Position numbers and translations under genes: made by a program
Notes under the pieces: generated by a model
Told to the model about the DNA's origin: nothing
Database searches by the model: none
What the model saw: only the letters and a program-made list of their open reading frames with translations
In this document: in pieces, positions 1 through 8,781 of the stretch
How positions within the stretch are numbered: the first letter of the stretch is position 1
Layout: each line of letters starts with the position of its first letter
Assembly: GCA_041987545.1 (NCBI GenBank)
Contig: JBHIWH010000009.1
Span: forward strand, 62,001-126,000
Source: JAJRXR01 sp041987545
Lineage (GTDB): Bacteria; Planctomycetota; Phycisphaerae; Phycisphaerales; UBA1924
DNA: 64,000 nt
Direction: 5' to 3'

Positions 1-1387
1 GATAGGAAGGGTGTTCCTCTCCGAGGAGCACCAGGTCGAGTTCGAGCGCCTGTGTGTAGTAGTACTCCGCCGCGGCGTACTTGCCTTGTCCGTGAAGCGC
101 AAGCGCCAAATTGTTCATACATGCGGCGAAATCCGGATGCTCGGTTCCCGAGAGCGCACGCATCTCGGCAAGGGCCGATCGAAGTACCAGCTCGGCCTCA
201 AACACTCTGCCGGACTCTACCAGGGAGTATCCGAGATTAACTCTGGACTGAAGCGAAGCGGGGTGCGCGTGGCCCAGTGCCTCCTCACGGGCTCGCGATG
301 CTTCGTTCTGGTAGTCGATCGCCTCACCGATCTTGCCGAGTTCAGTCATCAACACGGAGAGATTGTTGATCGCCGCCAAAGTGTCCGGGTGAGAGTCTCC
401 GAGCACGCGACGGCGCTCGCGGGCCGTGAACTGGTAGAATGGCAGGGCCTCTCGCAATCGACCTTGGGATCGCACAATGCTGCCGTAGTTGCCGACTGCG
501 GTAATGGTATTCGGATGGGAGAGCCCGAACATGCGACGCCACCCGCGCAGGAACTCCATTGCGAGCGGCTCTGCTTCTACAGCTTTGCCAGCGAGATCCA
601 ATGTATAGGCATAGTTGTTGATTGCCAGAAGCGTCTCAGGGTGCTCGGCCCCGAGCAGGTCTCGTCTCCCCTGCAGCGCGATCCGTTCAAGCTCGAGGGC
701 TCGAGCGAAATCACCTTGGCTGCGAACAACAAACCCCCTGTTCAGCACTAGCGTGAAAAACACCTGGTGCCCCTCGCCAACTGATCCGGAGACAAGTTCG
801 ATCTGCGCTCTCACTCGGCGCTCAGCGTCGACAAAGCGCCCGTCGGACACCATATCTAGGAAACTCCGGTTCATGCCGAGCGCTTCGGCGTACATCGCCC
901 TGGATTCCTGCGATATCGCCAGCAGTGTCGTCAAATGCTCTAGCTTCAGACGAGCAGATGTCACTTCCCACCAGTCGGACGGAACTCCCGAGGGATCGGT
1001 CCACCGAATGGCGCCGGGCTTGTTGCTCTGATGCTCATTTCTGAGTCTAAGCACACGCTCGGCGAGCTCGGCCGCCTCCTGCAGTGCCGCTTCCTGCGCT
1101 TCGCCTGTCTCCGCTGAAATGCCGAGCGGTTCCAACTCGGCGATTCGCCTCTCCAAGTCTGCAACATCCCTCGCTACATCCGGCGGGAGTTCTGGATGAA
1201 CAACGTCCAGCGGCCTCAGCTCCGGCGGCAGATCCTCGGGATCCGGGTTCCACTCGGGCAGGTCGAGTCGGAAGGTATCTTGCTTCTCGTCCTGACCGAC
1301 CGCCTCCGGCGCGTACGTCAGGAGAGCGCCGATCGCGAGGACGACGCCGAGAACTCCCGGTGCGTGGATGAGGCCATTCCCGTTCAT
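1..1387 (-). CDS. Exported TPR protein, paralogue D (3' end outside window)
   Basis: Translating down from the ATG at 1385-1387 gives an open frame of 462 codons with no stop before the window edge, so the C-terminus is missing. It begins with a signal-like hydrophobic stretch (GVLGVVLAIGALLTYAPEAVG), then the family motif LPEWNPDPEDLPPELRPL. A short acidic coiled coil follows, then a segment ending WWEVTSARLKL, then 42-residue kinesin-light-chain-type TPRs (e.g. RRDLLGAEHPETLLAINN). It is the fourth gene of a minus-strand operon; its start is 6 nt below the stop of the preceding paralogue. It is the only member whose C-terminus cannot be inspected, so it could still carry a CHAT or other effector domain. 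Role unknown: probably an extracytoplasmic protein-interaction scaffold. Confidence 0.85.
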   Translation of the reverse strand, partial: MNGNGLIHAPGVLGVVLAIGALLTYAPEAVGQDEKQDTFRLDLPEWNPDPEDLPPELRPLDVVHPELPPDVARDVADLERRIAELEPLGISAETGEAQEAALQEAAELAERVLRLRNEHQSNKPGAIRWTDPSGVPSDWWEVTSARLKLEHLTTLLAISQESRAMYAEALGMNRSFLDMVSDGRFVDAERRVRAQIELVSGSVGEGHQVFFTLVLNRGFVVRSQGDFARALELERIALQGRRDLLGAEHPETLLAINNYAYTLDLAGKAVEAEPLAMEFLRGWRRMFGLSHPNTITAVGNYGSIVRSQGRLREALPFYQFTARERRRVLGDSHPDTLAAINNLSVLMTELGKIGEAIDYQNEASRAREEALGHAHPASLQSRVNLGYSLVESGRVFEAELVLRSALAEMRALSGTEHPDFAACMNNLALALHGQGKYAAAEYYYTQALELDLVLLGEEHPSY

Positions 1388-1393
1388 TTGCAC

Positions 1394-3586
1394 TTACCTT
1401 TTCTCGAGTGCAGCCAACCGGGACTCGGCTTCGCGGAGCGCGACGAGTGCCGCACGTTCTTGGTCCAGAGCCGTTTCGTACTGGCGAACGAGGCCCAACC
1501 CTTGCACTTGCTCGAGGCCTGTTCCGAGCCTCTCTCGTGACTGGTCCAGCAGATCCAGGCCAGCGCGGGCACGCCCGCGCTCCATCGCCGAGAACGCATC
1601 GGCGGGCCGCTCGAGCTCGACCAGCGCCCGCGCGTAGGTCAGGCTGATCGTAACGAGCTTGAGCCGATCTGCCAGGGTCGCTCGCTCCCGGGCGCCCCCC
1701 ACGACGTCCGTCCGAAGCTGCCCCGCGATCGCGATCGCCTCGTCGAGAAACTCCGCGGCGTCCGCCGGGTCACCCTGCTTGAGTCGCAGGAATCCCATGT
1801 AGTGCAACGAGTTCAGTGTATCTCGGTGGCGGTCCCCCAGGGCGTTCCGGCGGATCTCGAGCGCGCGCCTGAGGTGGGTGTCCGCCTCGGCGAGCCGGCC
1901 GTCCGCGAGGAGCACGTGCCCGAGACTGTGGTGAGAATCCGATGTGTCCGGGTGTGACTCGCCCCGAATACGCTGCGCGAGATGCAGCGCCTCCCGGTAG
2001 TGCTCCTCGGCCTCACCGAGGCGGCCGAGACGCTGCAAGGCTGCACCCATGTTGTGCAGAGACGTCAGCGTCTCCGGATGCTCGTCTCCCAGGACTCTCC
2101 GGCGACCCTCGAGCGCACGCCGCAGGTGGGGCATCGCCTCCTCCCACCTGTCCAACTCCATGAGCACCGAACCCAGGTTGCTCTCCACGAGCAGCACCAG
2201 GGGGTGCTCCGCGCGAAGCGATCCCTTGGCGGCGTCCATTGCGAGCAATAGGTGCGACTCCGCCTCACTCGCCCGGCCAGACTGGATCAGTGTCCCGGCG
2301 AGGATGACACGGGCATGAACAGTTGCCGGGTGATCGGGCCCGAGCGAGTTTCGAAATCCCTCGATCGCTGCTCGTGCCGCGACGCTTGCCTCCGAGAGTC
2401 GGTTCTGATCAAGAAGAGTCCCCGCGAGATTCTGCATTCCGCTGGCTGTCCGTGGATCATCCTGCCCGAACACTCGGAGAGACTGCTCGGCCCCCCAACG
2501 CAGGTATCTCTCGGCCCGTGCCAGCTCGCCTCTCGCGAGATGCAGCATCCCGAGGTTGCTCGCCGCCCGATGGCAGTCCTGATGATCGTCGCCCAGTGTC
2601 TGGCGTAGGCCATAGAACGCCCACGCTTGGAACGGGGCCGACTCGTCCAGTCGGCCCTGGCGCCAGAGCGATGTCCCGACGTTACCGGCAGATCGCAGCG
2701 TGTCGTGATGTGAGTCGCCGAGCACGCGCCGTGAGCCCATGAGGGCACGCCGGTAGTACGGCTCCGCGTCCGAGTACCGGCCCTCGGCGCTCAGCAAGAA
2801 ACCAACATTGTTGACGGAAGTCAGCGTGTCGGGGTGACCCGGCCCGAGCACCCGGCGTCGAACCTCCAGGGTCTCCTCGAGATAGCCCCGGGCCTCCGGG
2901 AGCCTCCGCTGCCCGTGCAGCACCATGCCCATCATGTTCATAGACGAGAGCGTGATCGGGCTCTCGGAGCCGAGCAACCGCCGACATATCTCGAGATGTT
3001 GCGACGCGTGCGATTCCGCGTCGTCGGGCCGGCCTTGTCGGAGCGATGCCCCGGCCTGCTCCTCGAGGCTCTCAAGCGACGCGAGCTGTAGACGCTCATC
3101 GCGGCTCAGGCCGATCACTCGCCGATTGGTCAGCACCCGCTGGCGGGCATCCACGAGCTCGGGCCAGGTTGCACGGCGACCGGCTCCATCGCTCCATGGC
3201 CCCGCCGCCCCGTTCTCGCCCTGGCGCCTCTCGCGGATCTGCAGGACTCGCTCGGCGATCTCGATCGCCTCCCGGAGTGCCGCGTCCTGCCGGGCCGTCG
3301 AATCCGAGCTCGTCCCGATCCGCTCCAGCTCCGCGATCCGCTCCTCGAGCGCAGCCACATCCTCCGCCACCGACTTGGGGAGAGTCGGGCGAGAGACCTC
3401 CAGCGGCTGCAGCTCCTCGGGGAGATCTCGCGGGTCCGGGTTCCACTTGGGCAGGTCGAGCACGATCGATCCATCGCCGGTGGGCTGCGCATTGGTTGCG
3501 TTTGGGGCGCCCATGACGACCGACAGGAGCACGCCGCACATCGCCGTGTGAAGTGTCATCCTCTGTCCCTGCTGGGGTTGACTCAT
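1394..3586 (-). CDS. Exported TPR protein, paralogue C (730 aa, CHAT-less)
   Basis: N-terminal signal-like segment (roughly residues 12-33), then the family motif in the form LPKWNPDPRDLPEELQPLEV, a coiled coil near residues 75-125 and about ten TPRs of 42 residues (consensus RRRVLGDEHPETLTSLHNMG). The C-terminal helix contains ERGRARAGLDLLD and ends in a charged heptad-rich tail (ESRLAALEKR). In TPR-CHAT proteins an ER.RAR.LLDLL helix normally precedes a CHAT peptidase; here the protein stops about 50 residues later. The ATG overlaps the previous paralogue's stop in an ATGA tetranucleotide (3583-3586), implying translational coupling. Substrate and partners are unknown. Confidence 0.88.
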   Translation of the reverse strand: MSQPQQGQRMTLHTAMCGVLLSVVMGAPNATNAQPTGDGSIVLDLPKWNPDPRDLPEELQPLEVSRPTLPKSVAEDVAALEERIAELERIGTSSDSTARQDAALREAIEIAERVLQIRERRQGENGAAGPWSDGAGRRATWPELVDARQRVLTNRRVIGLSRDERLQLASLESLEEQAGASLRQGRPDDAESHASQHLEICRRLLGSESPITLSSMNMMGMVLHGQRRLPEARGYLEETLEVRRRVLGPGHPDTLTSVNNVGFLLSAEGRYSDAEPYYRRALMGSRRVLGDSHHDTLRSAGNVGTSLWRQGRLDESAPFQAWAFYGLRQTLGDDHQDCHRAASNLGMLHLARGELARAERYLRWGAEQSLRVFGQDDPRTASGMQNLAGTLLDQNRLSEASVAARAAIEGFRNSLGPDHPATVHARVILAGTLIQSGRASEAESHLLLAMDAAKGSLRAEHPLVLLVESNLGSVLMELDRWEEAMPHLRRALEGRRRVLGDEHPETLTSLHNMGAALQRLGRLGEAEEHYREALHLAQRIRGESHPDTSDSHHSLGHVLLADGRLAEADTHLRRALEIRRNALGDRHRDTLNSLHYMGFLRLKQGDPADAAEFLDEAIAIAGQLRTDVVGGARERATLADRLKLVTISLTYARALVELERPADAFSAMERGRARAGLDLLDQSRERLGTGLEQVQGLGLVRQYETALDQERAALVALREAESRLAALEKR

Positions 3587-5637
3587 TTCACGACCGCCAG
3601 GCGCGACTCGGCCTCACGCAACGCGACCAACGCGGCCCGTTCAGACTCCAACGCGGCTTCATACCGCCCGGCGCGAGCCGCGTCCCCCGTCGCCCTCAAC
3701 GACTGCACGGCCGATCCCTCGCTCCGATCCAGCAGGTCCAACGCCGCACGAGCACGGCCGCGCTCGACCACTGAGAGGGCATCGGGATCACGCTCCATCG
3801 CCACCAGAACGTGGGAGTATCGCGATGTCATCGCGGGGAGGTTGACTGTGTTGGCCCACCGCGCCCGCGCCGAGGCGTCGCCCGCGATGTTCACGCGCAG
3901 CCGCTCCACCGTCTCCAGCGCCTCGCGGAAACACGGCTCGGCCTCGGTCAGCCGGCCGTGGGCATCGAGGAGGAAGCCCATGTTGTTGATGGCGCCGACC
4001 GTGCTCGGGTGCTCGTCCCCCAGCACGCGGCGATGAGCCTCAATCGCTTCGCGGAAGTGCGGCTCCGCCTCAGACAGCCTGCCCAGAGAATACAGAAGCA
4101 CGCCCATGTTGTTCATGGAGGTGAGTGTGTCCGGGTGCTCGTCCCCGAGCACCCGGCGGCGGCCTTCCAGCGTCTCGCGGTAGTACGCCTCGGCCTCGGA
4201 CAGCTTGCCCTGGGAATCGAGAAGCACGCCCATGTTGCCGAGAGAGTTGAGCGTGTCGGGGTGCTCGTCCCCGAGCACGCGGCGGCGGCCCTCCAGCGCC
4301 GCGCGGTAGTACGGCTCGGCTTCGGACAGCCGCCCTTGCGAATGGAGCAAGAAACCCATGTTGTTCATCGACATGGATCTCCTCGGGTGCTCGTCCCCGA
4401 GCGTTCGGCGGTATCCCTTCAGTGCCTCAAGGTAATACGGCTCTGCCTCTGTGAGCTTGCCCTGGTACGAGAGCAGACCGCCCATATTGCTGATGGAGTC
4501 GAGAGTGTCCGGGTGCTCGTCCCCGAGCACGCGGCGGCGCGCCCTCAGGACCTCGCGCCAGTACACCTCGGCCTCGAACAGCTTCCCCTGAGCCTGGAAC
4601 ATGCCACCCAGGTTGCTGATGGCCTGGAGTGTCATCGGGTGCTCTTCCCCCTGCACGCGGCGACGGCCCTCCAGCGCCTCCCGATAGTACGGCTCGGCCT
4701 CGGACGGCCTGCCCTGGTACACGCGAAGCACGCCCATGTTGTTGATGGACATGAGCGTGTCCGGGTGCCCGTCCCCCAGCACGCGGCGGCGGCCGTTCAG
4801 CGACTCTCGGTAGTACGACTCGGCCTCGGAGAACTTGCCCTGGGACCAGAGATTCGCGCCCATGTTGTTGATCGAGGTGAGCGTTCTCGGATGCTCGTCC
4901 CCCAGCACGCGGCGGCGGCCGTCCAGCGCCTCGCGGTACAACGCCTCCGCCTCGGACAGCCTGCCCTCGCGGCTGAGCAAGAAGCCCATGTCGTTCATCA
5001 CCCCCAGTGTCTGGGGGTGCTCGTCTCCGAGCACGCGGCGAACGATGGCGAATGTCTCTGTCCTGATCTCAAGGGCTTCGGCGTATTTGCCTGCTTGATA
5101 CAAGCCGCCCTCGCGTAAGAACAGACGCCAGGCTCTAATCAATGCGTTGAGGTCGTTGGCGTTCAGGTCGCGGGTGAGCCGCAAGTCCGCGATCCGCTGG
5201 CGAGCGGCGAGGACCTCGTGCCAGTCGCTCGCCTCGCCCGCCGCGTCGTACCAGCGGACAACGCCCCCGCTGTTGCCCTGGTGTTCCTCGCGCAGTGCCA
5301 GAGCCCGCTCGGCCAGCCCGATCGCTTCGTCGAGCAGCGCGTCCTGGGCCTCGCGGACTCTGCCCTCCGGCCACGAGCTCTCGATCTCGGCAATCCGATC
5401 CTCAAGCTCCGCCACCTCCGCCGCCACATGTCTCGGCAGCGTGGGACGTGTCACGTCCAGCGGCCGAAGCTCCAGCGGCAGGTCCTCGGGATCGGGGTCC
5501 CATTCAGGCAGGTCGAGCGTCAACGACGCGTCGCCCGCGTCTTGGGCCAGTCCCCGAGGAACGCCCCAGACCAGGGTTGCTCCCAGGACGACACCCACCA
5601 AGACGCCGCGGACTCCTGCTCTGATCCTGGCTCTCAT
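3583..5637 (-). CDS. Exported TPR protein, paralogue B (684 aa, CHAT-less)
   Basis: Signal peptide at about residues 10-31 (VLVGVVLGATLVWGVPRGLAQ, probable cleavage after LAQ), then the family motif LPEWDPDPEDLPLELRPL, a coiled coil, and a QGN/VRW/WHEVLAARQ segment. Nine unusually regular 42-aa TPRs follow (consensus RRRVLGDEHPDTLTSMNNMG, then LLxSQGRLSEAEPYYREALEG). The C-terminus has ERGRARAALDLLDRSEG and ends at ESRLAVVK, with no CHAT domain. It overlaps both operon neighbours by ATGA tetranucleotides (5634-5637 and 3583-3586). It has the most homogeneous repeats of the five paralogues, which suggests recent repeat expansion or gene conversion. Confidence 0.9.
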   Translation of the reverse strand: MRARIRAGVRGVLVGVVLGATLVWGVPRGLAQDAGDASLTLDLPEWDPDPEDLPLELRPLDVTRPTLPRHVAAEVAELEDRIAEIESSWPEGRVREAQDALLDEAIGLAERALALREEHQGNSGGVVRWYDAAGEASDWHEVLAARQRIADLRLTRDLNANDLNALIRAWRLFLREGGLYQAGKYAEALEIRTETFAIVRRVLGDEHPQTLGVMNDMGFLLSREGRLSEAEALYREALDGRRRVLGDEHPRTLTSINNMGANLWSQGKFSEAESYYRESLNGRRRVLGDGHPDTLMSINNMGVLRVYQGRPSEAEPYYREALEGRRRVQGEEHPMTLQAISNLGGMFQAQGKLFEAEVYWREVLRARRRVLGDEHPDTLDSISNMGGLLSYQGKLTEAEPYYLEALKGYRRTLGDEHPRRSMSMNNMGFLLHSQGRLSEAEPYYRAALEGRRRVLGDEHPDTLNSLGNMGVLLDSQGKLSEAEAYYRETLEGRRRVLGDEHPDTLTSMNNMGVLLYSLGRLSEAEPHFREAIEAHRRVLGDEHPSTVGAINNMGFLLDAHGRLTEAEPCFREALETVERLRVNIAGDASARARWANTVNLPAMTSRYSHVLVAMERDPDALSVVERGRARAALDLLDRSEGSAVQSLRATGDAARAGRYEAALESERAALVALREAESRLAVVK
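3915..5047 (-). repeat. Tandem 126-bp (42-codon) coding repeat, about 9 units
   Basis: Within paralogue B, the phrase encoding RRxLGDEHPxT recurs every 126 bp nine times, with long near-identical stretches between units. On the plus strand this shows as repeated gtgctcgtccccgagcac and tcggcctcggacagc blocks. Such arrays change length by slippage or unequal recombination. Outer boundaries are approximate to within a few codons. Confidence 0.85.
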
Positions 5638-7796
5638 TGCTCGCTTCTCTCAGCGGCCACCAGCCGGGCCTCGGCCTCGCGAAGTGCGGCAAGAGCGGCT
5701 CGCTCGGCGCGCACCGCCTGGTCCATTGCGGCCGAGGGCGGCAAACTCGTGGATGATCCAAGCGAGTCAATGGCTCTCGTGCTCAAGAGGTCAAGCGCTG
5801 CACGGCCCCGCCCTCGCTCAATCGTTGTGAGCGCCGTTCTTGACTCACCGGTGCGTGCACACAACAGCGACATCGAGCGTGCAATCCGAGTTGCGCCGAT
5901 CGACTCCGCCACAGCAGCACGCTCCGCGGCCCCGCCGATGACGCGGGGCCGAACTCCCTCTGCGCTGCGGAGCGCCCGAGCGTAAAGGTCCAGCGCGACA
6001 TCGGGCCTCAAAAGGGCCTCTTCCGCCAGAGCGAGGTGGAAGCAGACCCTGATGAGAAACGGCTCGCGGTCGGCCGTGCTCGTATCGGCCAGCCGAAGGG
6101 CCTCGCGGAACGCCTCCGCCGCCCGGCCCGCGTCACCCTGGCTCATCCAGGCCGTGCCCACATTGTTGAACGCGTGCATCACTCTTTCGCCCCGTGTCTC
6201 GCCACCGCTCGCGGCGATCACGTGCTCAAAGTGCTCGATCGCCTCGTCCGATCTCTGCTGCCGAAGCCTCAAGAAACCGAGGTTGTTCTCGCAGGTGAGC
6301 GTCAACGGGTGCGTCACCCCCAGCGTGCTCGCGTATCCCTCGAACGCCTGTTGTTGCAACGCCGCGGCCTCGTCGAGGCTATCGAGCTGTATCAAGACAA
6401 GGCTCAGAACGCTTGCGCTGCCAAGCGTGTCGAGGTGCTGCGGCGGCAACGACTCGCGCCTGCCCTCGAGGGCCGTTCTCAGATACCACTCCGCGTCGGC
6501 ATGCCGACCCTGAGCGTGCATCAGCGTCCCAAGGCTGTGCATCGCGTTCAGCGATGACGGGTGCAAGGAGCCGAGCCGCGACTCGAATGCGCGGGTAGCC
6601 TCGCGCAGGCCGGCCTCCGCTTCGTCGAATCGCCCGAGCTTGATATCGAGTCTGCCGAGATTCACGACCGCCGTAAGCGTGAATGGGTGATCCGGGCCAA
6701 ACGCCACCCGGCAGCCGCGAGCGACCTGCTCTCGAACGTCGCGAGATGCGCGGAGCCTCCCGCGTCGCTCCTCCACGCCGGCGAGGTTGTTCGCCGCGAT
6801 CAGCACTTCCTGGCTGTCATCGCCGACCAGCTGGGAGAGCCCGTCAAGGGCAAAGCGGAACAACGCGGCGGTTGTTGAGTCGTCGCCGAGCGCCTGCCGA
6901 GCGTCCGCGAGGTTGTTGATCATCCGGAGCGTGCTCAGATTCTGCAGGCCCATCACGCGGCTGGCCCCCGCCAGAGCCTCGGCGAACAACTCGGCGCCAC
7001 GCCGGATCTCGCCACGCGTCATCGCAACGTGACCGAGATTGTTCAGCATCCCGAGCGTCTGCGGATGCTCGTCGCCCAGTGCGGCGCGGCATGCTCCGAG
7101 GGCTTCGAGGAAGACCTCTTGCGCCTCCTCGTGGCGACCGAGAGCCCGGAGCAGGAAGCCCTCGTTGTTCATCGAGGAAAGCGTGCGTAAATCGCTGGAC
7201 CCGAACAGTCGCTCGCGTGTGGCACGCCGGTCTCTCACGATCAGGAGCGCACGCTCATAGTCGCCAGTGCGCTGCGATGCTACGAGTTGCTCCGTGGTCT
7301 CCTGAAGCTGCCGCAGGGCAGCCCTCTCCTCATCTGAGAACGCCCGTAGACGCGAGTAGAACGCGAGCGTGCGACGGGCGTCGGCCAACTCATGCCACTC
7401 GGCGGGGGCGCCCGACGGGCTGCGCCATCGCACGACGTCCCCACCGTTTCCCTGGTGGGACTCTCGTGCGGCGACAATCTGCTCTGCCAGCCCAATCGCT
7501 TCGTCGATGGCCTGGTCCTGCTCGCGGCGGGCCCCCGCCGACACCGCCCGCTCTTCGAGCTGGCGCAGGCGGCTCTCCCATCCCGCGATGTCGCTCGCCA
7601 CCGCTCCCGGAACAGTCGGCCTGACGATGCCCAGAGGCCGCAGTTCCGGCGGCAGATCCTCTGGATCCGGGTTCCACTCGGGCAGTTCGAGCGCAAAGGC
7701 AGCGGGTGCGCCCCGCTCGACCTGAGCCGTCGCGGGCGTCCCCCCCGCCGCAACCAGAATGAGCGCCGGGAGCAGGGACAGTCTGCTGGATCGCAC
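5634..7796 (-). CDS. Exported TPR protein, paralogue A (720 aa, first gene of operon, CHAT-less)
   Basis: The start is GTG at 7794-7796, with a good GGAGGG Shine-Dalgarno about 8 nt upstream. The signal peptide is near residues 5-25 (LSLLPALILVAAGGTPATAQ), followed by LPEWNPDPEDLPPELRPL and the QGN/VRW/WHELADAR segment. The TPRs are more diverged than in paralogues B and C. The C-terminal helix contains ERGRGRAALDLLSTR and the protein ends LREAEARLVAAERSEQ, with no CHAT domain. It lies 245 nt downstream of the ECF sigma gene on the same strand and overlaps paralogue B by ATGA. It is probably the promoter-proximal gene of the four-gene operon, and the nearby sigma factor is an obvious candidate regulator (inference). 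Confidence 0.88.
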   Translation of the reverse strand: MRSSRLSLLPALILVAAGGTPATAQVERGAPAAFALELPEWNPDPEDLPPELRPLGIVRPTVPGAVASDIAGWESRLRQLEERAVSAGARREQDQAIDEAIGLAEQIVAARESHQGNGGDVVRWRSPSGAPAEWHELADARRTLAFYSRLRAFSDEERAALRQLQETTEQLVASQRTGDYERALLIVRDRRATRERLFGSSDLRTLSSMNNEGFLLRALGRHEEAQEVFLEALGACRAALGDEHPQTLGMLNNLGHVAMTRGEIRRGAELFAEALAGASRVMGLQNLSTLRMINNLADARQALGDDSTTAALFRFALDGLSQLVGDDSQEVLIAANNLAGVEERRGRLRASRDVREQVARGCRVAFGPDHPFTLTAVVNLGRLDIKLGRFDEAEAGLREATRAFESRLGSLHPSSLNAMHSLGTLMHAQGRHADAEWYLRTALEGRRESLPPQHLDTLGSASVLSLVLIQLDSLDEAAALQQQAFEGYASTLGVTHPLTLTCENNLGFLRLRQQRSDEAIEHFEHVIAASGGETRGERVMHAFNNVGTAWMSQGDAGRAAEAFREALRLADTSTADREPFLIRVCFHLALAEEALLRPDVALDLYARALRSAEGVRPRVIGGAAERAAVAESIGATRIARSMSLLCARTGESRTALTTIERGRGRAALDLLSTRAIDSLGSSTSLPPSAAMDQAVRAERAALAALREAEARLVAAERSEQ

Positions 7797-8041
7797 TCGG
7801 ATTCCCTCCCCCTTGGACAGGCCGGCTGTGCTGGCCGGCCGGCGACCTGACTCGATCGCAGCATACCGGCTTGTCGCTCCGCTTCAACGCCCGCCAGGGA
7901 CTCGCGCCCCGCCCGCACTTTTCCGAATGGAGCTGCCGAGTCACGACACCTATCTCGCCATGACTCTTGAGGAGGCGGCGGAGGGGGGACGCCTCTCTCC
8001 GGTCCTCGGCGAGACCCCGCCGGGGGCCGATTCATGGAGTT

Positions 8042-8635
8042 TCAGTCAGACCGACGGTCGACCGGAGGAGGATCGGGATGCAGCCGCCCATAGAGCCAGG
8101 CCCTCGCGTACTCCCAGTCCGTCCTTGCGGTCCGCTCGGAGACGGCGAGCAGATCGGCGACCTGGGCGTGGGTCAGCCCCGCGAACACCCGCAGCTTGAC
8201 CACCTGGGCCGCTCGCTCGTGGACGTGCGCGAGGGCGTCCAGTTCCTCGCTGATCTCGAGCACATCGATGGCGCCGGTCGTGCCGGCAGGCTCGGGTACA
8301 CCCCCGGCATCCGCTGCCGCGCCTCCGCCCCGCTTGAGTGCGTTGCGCGCACGGGCGTGGTCGATCAGGATCCGGCGCATCGCCTCGGCCGCGGCGGCGT
8401 AGAAATGACGACGATTCTCGAACGCGCCACGGTGATCTCGCACGAGGCGGATGAACACGTCGTTGACCAGGATCGTTGCCTGCAGTGTGTGCCCAGGACG
8501 CTCCCGCGCCATGCGTGCCTTGGCGAGCGCCCGGAGCTCCGCCTCGACGGCGCGGAACAGTTCTTCGGCGCCACCCTCCGCCTCCAGCCGCGGGTCTCGG
8601 AGCAGACGGGTGACCTTGGACTCGCCTCCGGGCAT
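8042..8635 (-). CDS. ECF-like sigma-70 factor (TIGR02999-type)
   Basis: About 197 aa. The region-2-like part contains LFRAVEAELRALAKARM and a tract ending FENRRHFYAAAAEAMRRILIDHARAR, characteristic of the ECF-like family common in Planctomycetes and Acidobacteria. The region-4 helix-turn-helix is VVKLRVFAGLTHAQVADLLA followed by VSERTARTDWEYARAWL. The ATG at 8635 (MPGGESKVTRLL) starts at the usual family distance; an in-frame ATG at 8683 is possible. It is divergent from the kinase at 8782 and lies upstream, on the same strand, of the four-gene TPR operon. No anti-sigma gene is seen, so the adjacent kinase may supply the control (inference). Confidence 0.88.
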   Translation of the reverse strand: MPGGESKVTRLLRDPRLEAEGGAEELFRAVEAELRALAKARMARERPGHTLQATILVNDVFIRLVRDHRGAFENRRHFYAAAAEAMRRILIDHARARNALKRGGGAAADAGGVPEPAGTTGAIDVLEISEELDALAHVHERAAQVVKLRVFAGLTHAQVADLLAVSERTARTDWEYARAWLYGRLHPDPPPVDRRSD

Positions 8636-8781
8636 GCCCCAGATGGTAGAGACGTCGCCGGGAGGGGACTCTCGAGTCCTCATCCGGTACGCTCTTGCCT
8701 TCTCGCCCGCCGGACTGGGCTCGGGCGGGTTCGGGCGGCCGGCCATCGGGGATCGTCTTCAGAGCGACTTCGGGGCGTGAG
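8636..8781. promoter_or_regulatory. Divergent sigma/kinase control region with dyad
   Basis: A 146-bp gap separates divergent starts, so it should hold promoters for both genes. It contains a dyad, GGACTC-TC-GAGTCC, at 8666-8679 that could be an operator. No confident -35/-10 pair was recognised. If the sigma start is the upstream ATG at 8683, the dyad would lie inside the gene. Confidence 0.3.

Noticed and set aside
3811..5118. 435-codon plus-strand frame across paralogue B
   Set aside because: Antisense shadow of the tandem TPR array; repeated because the coding repeat is repeated. No start signal or motif.
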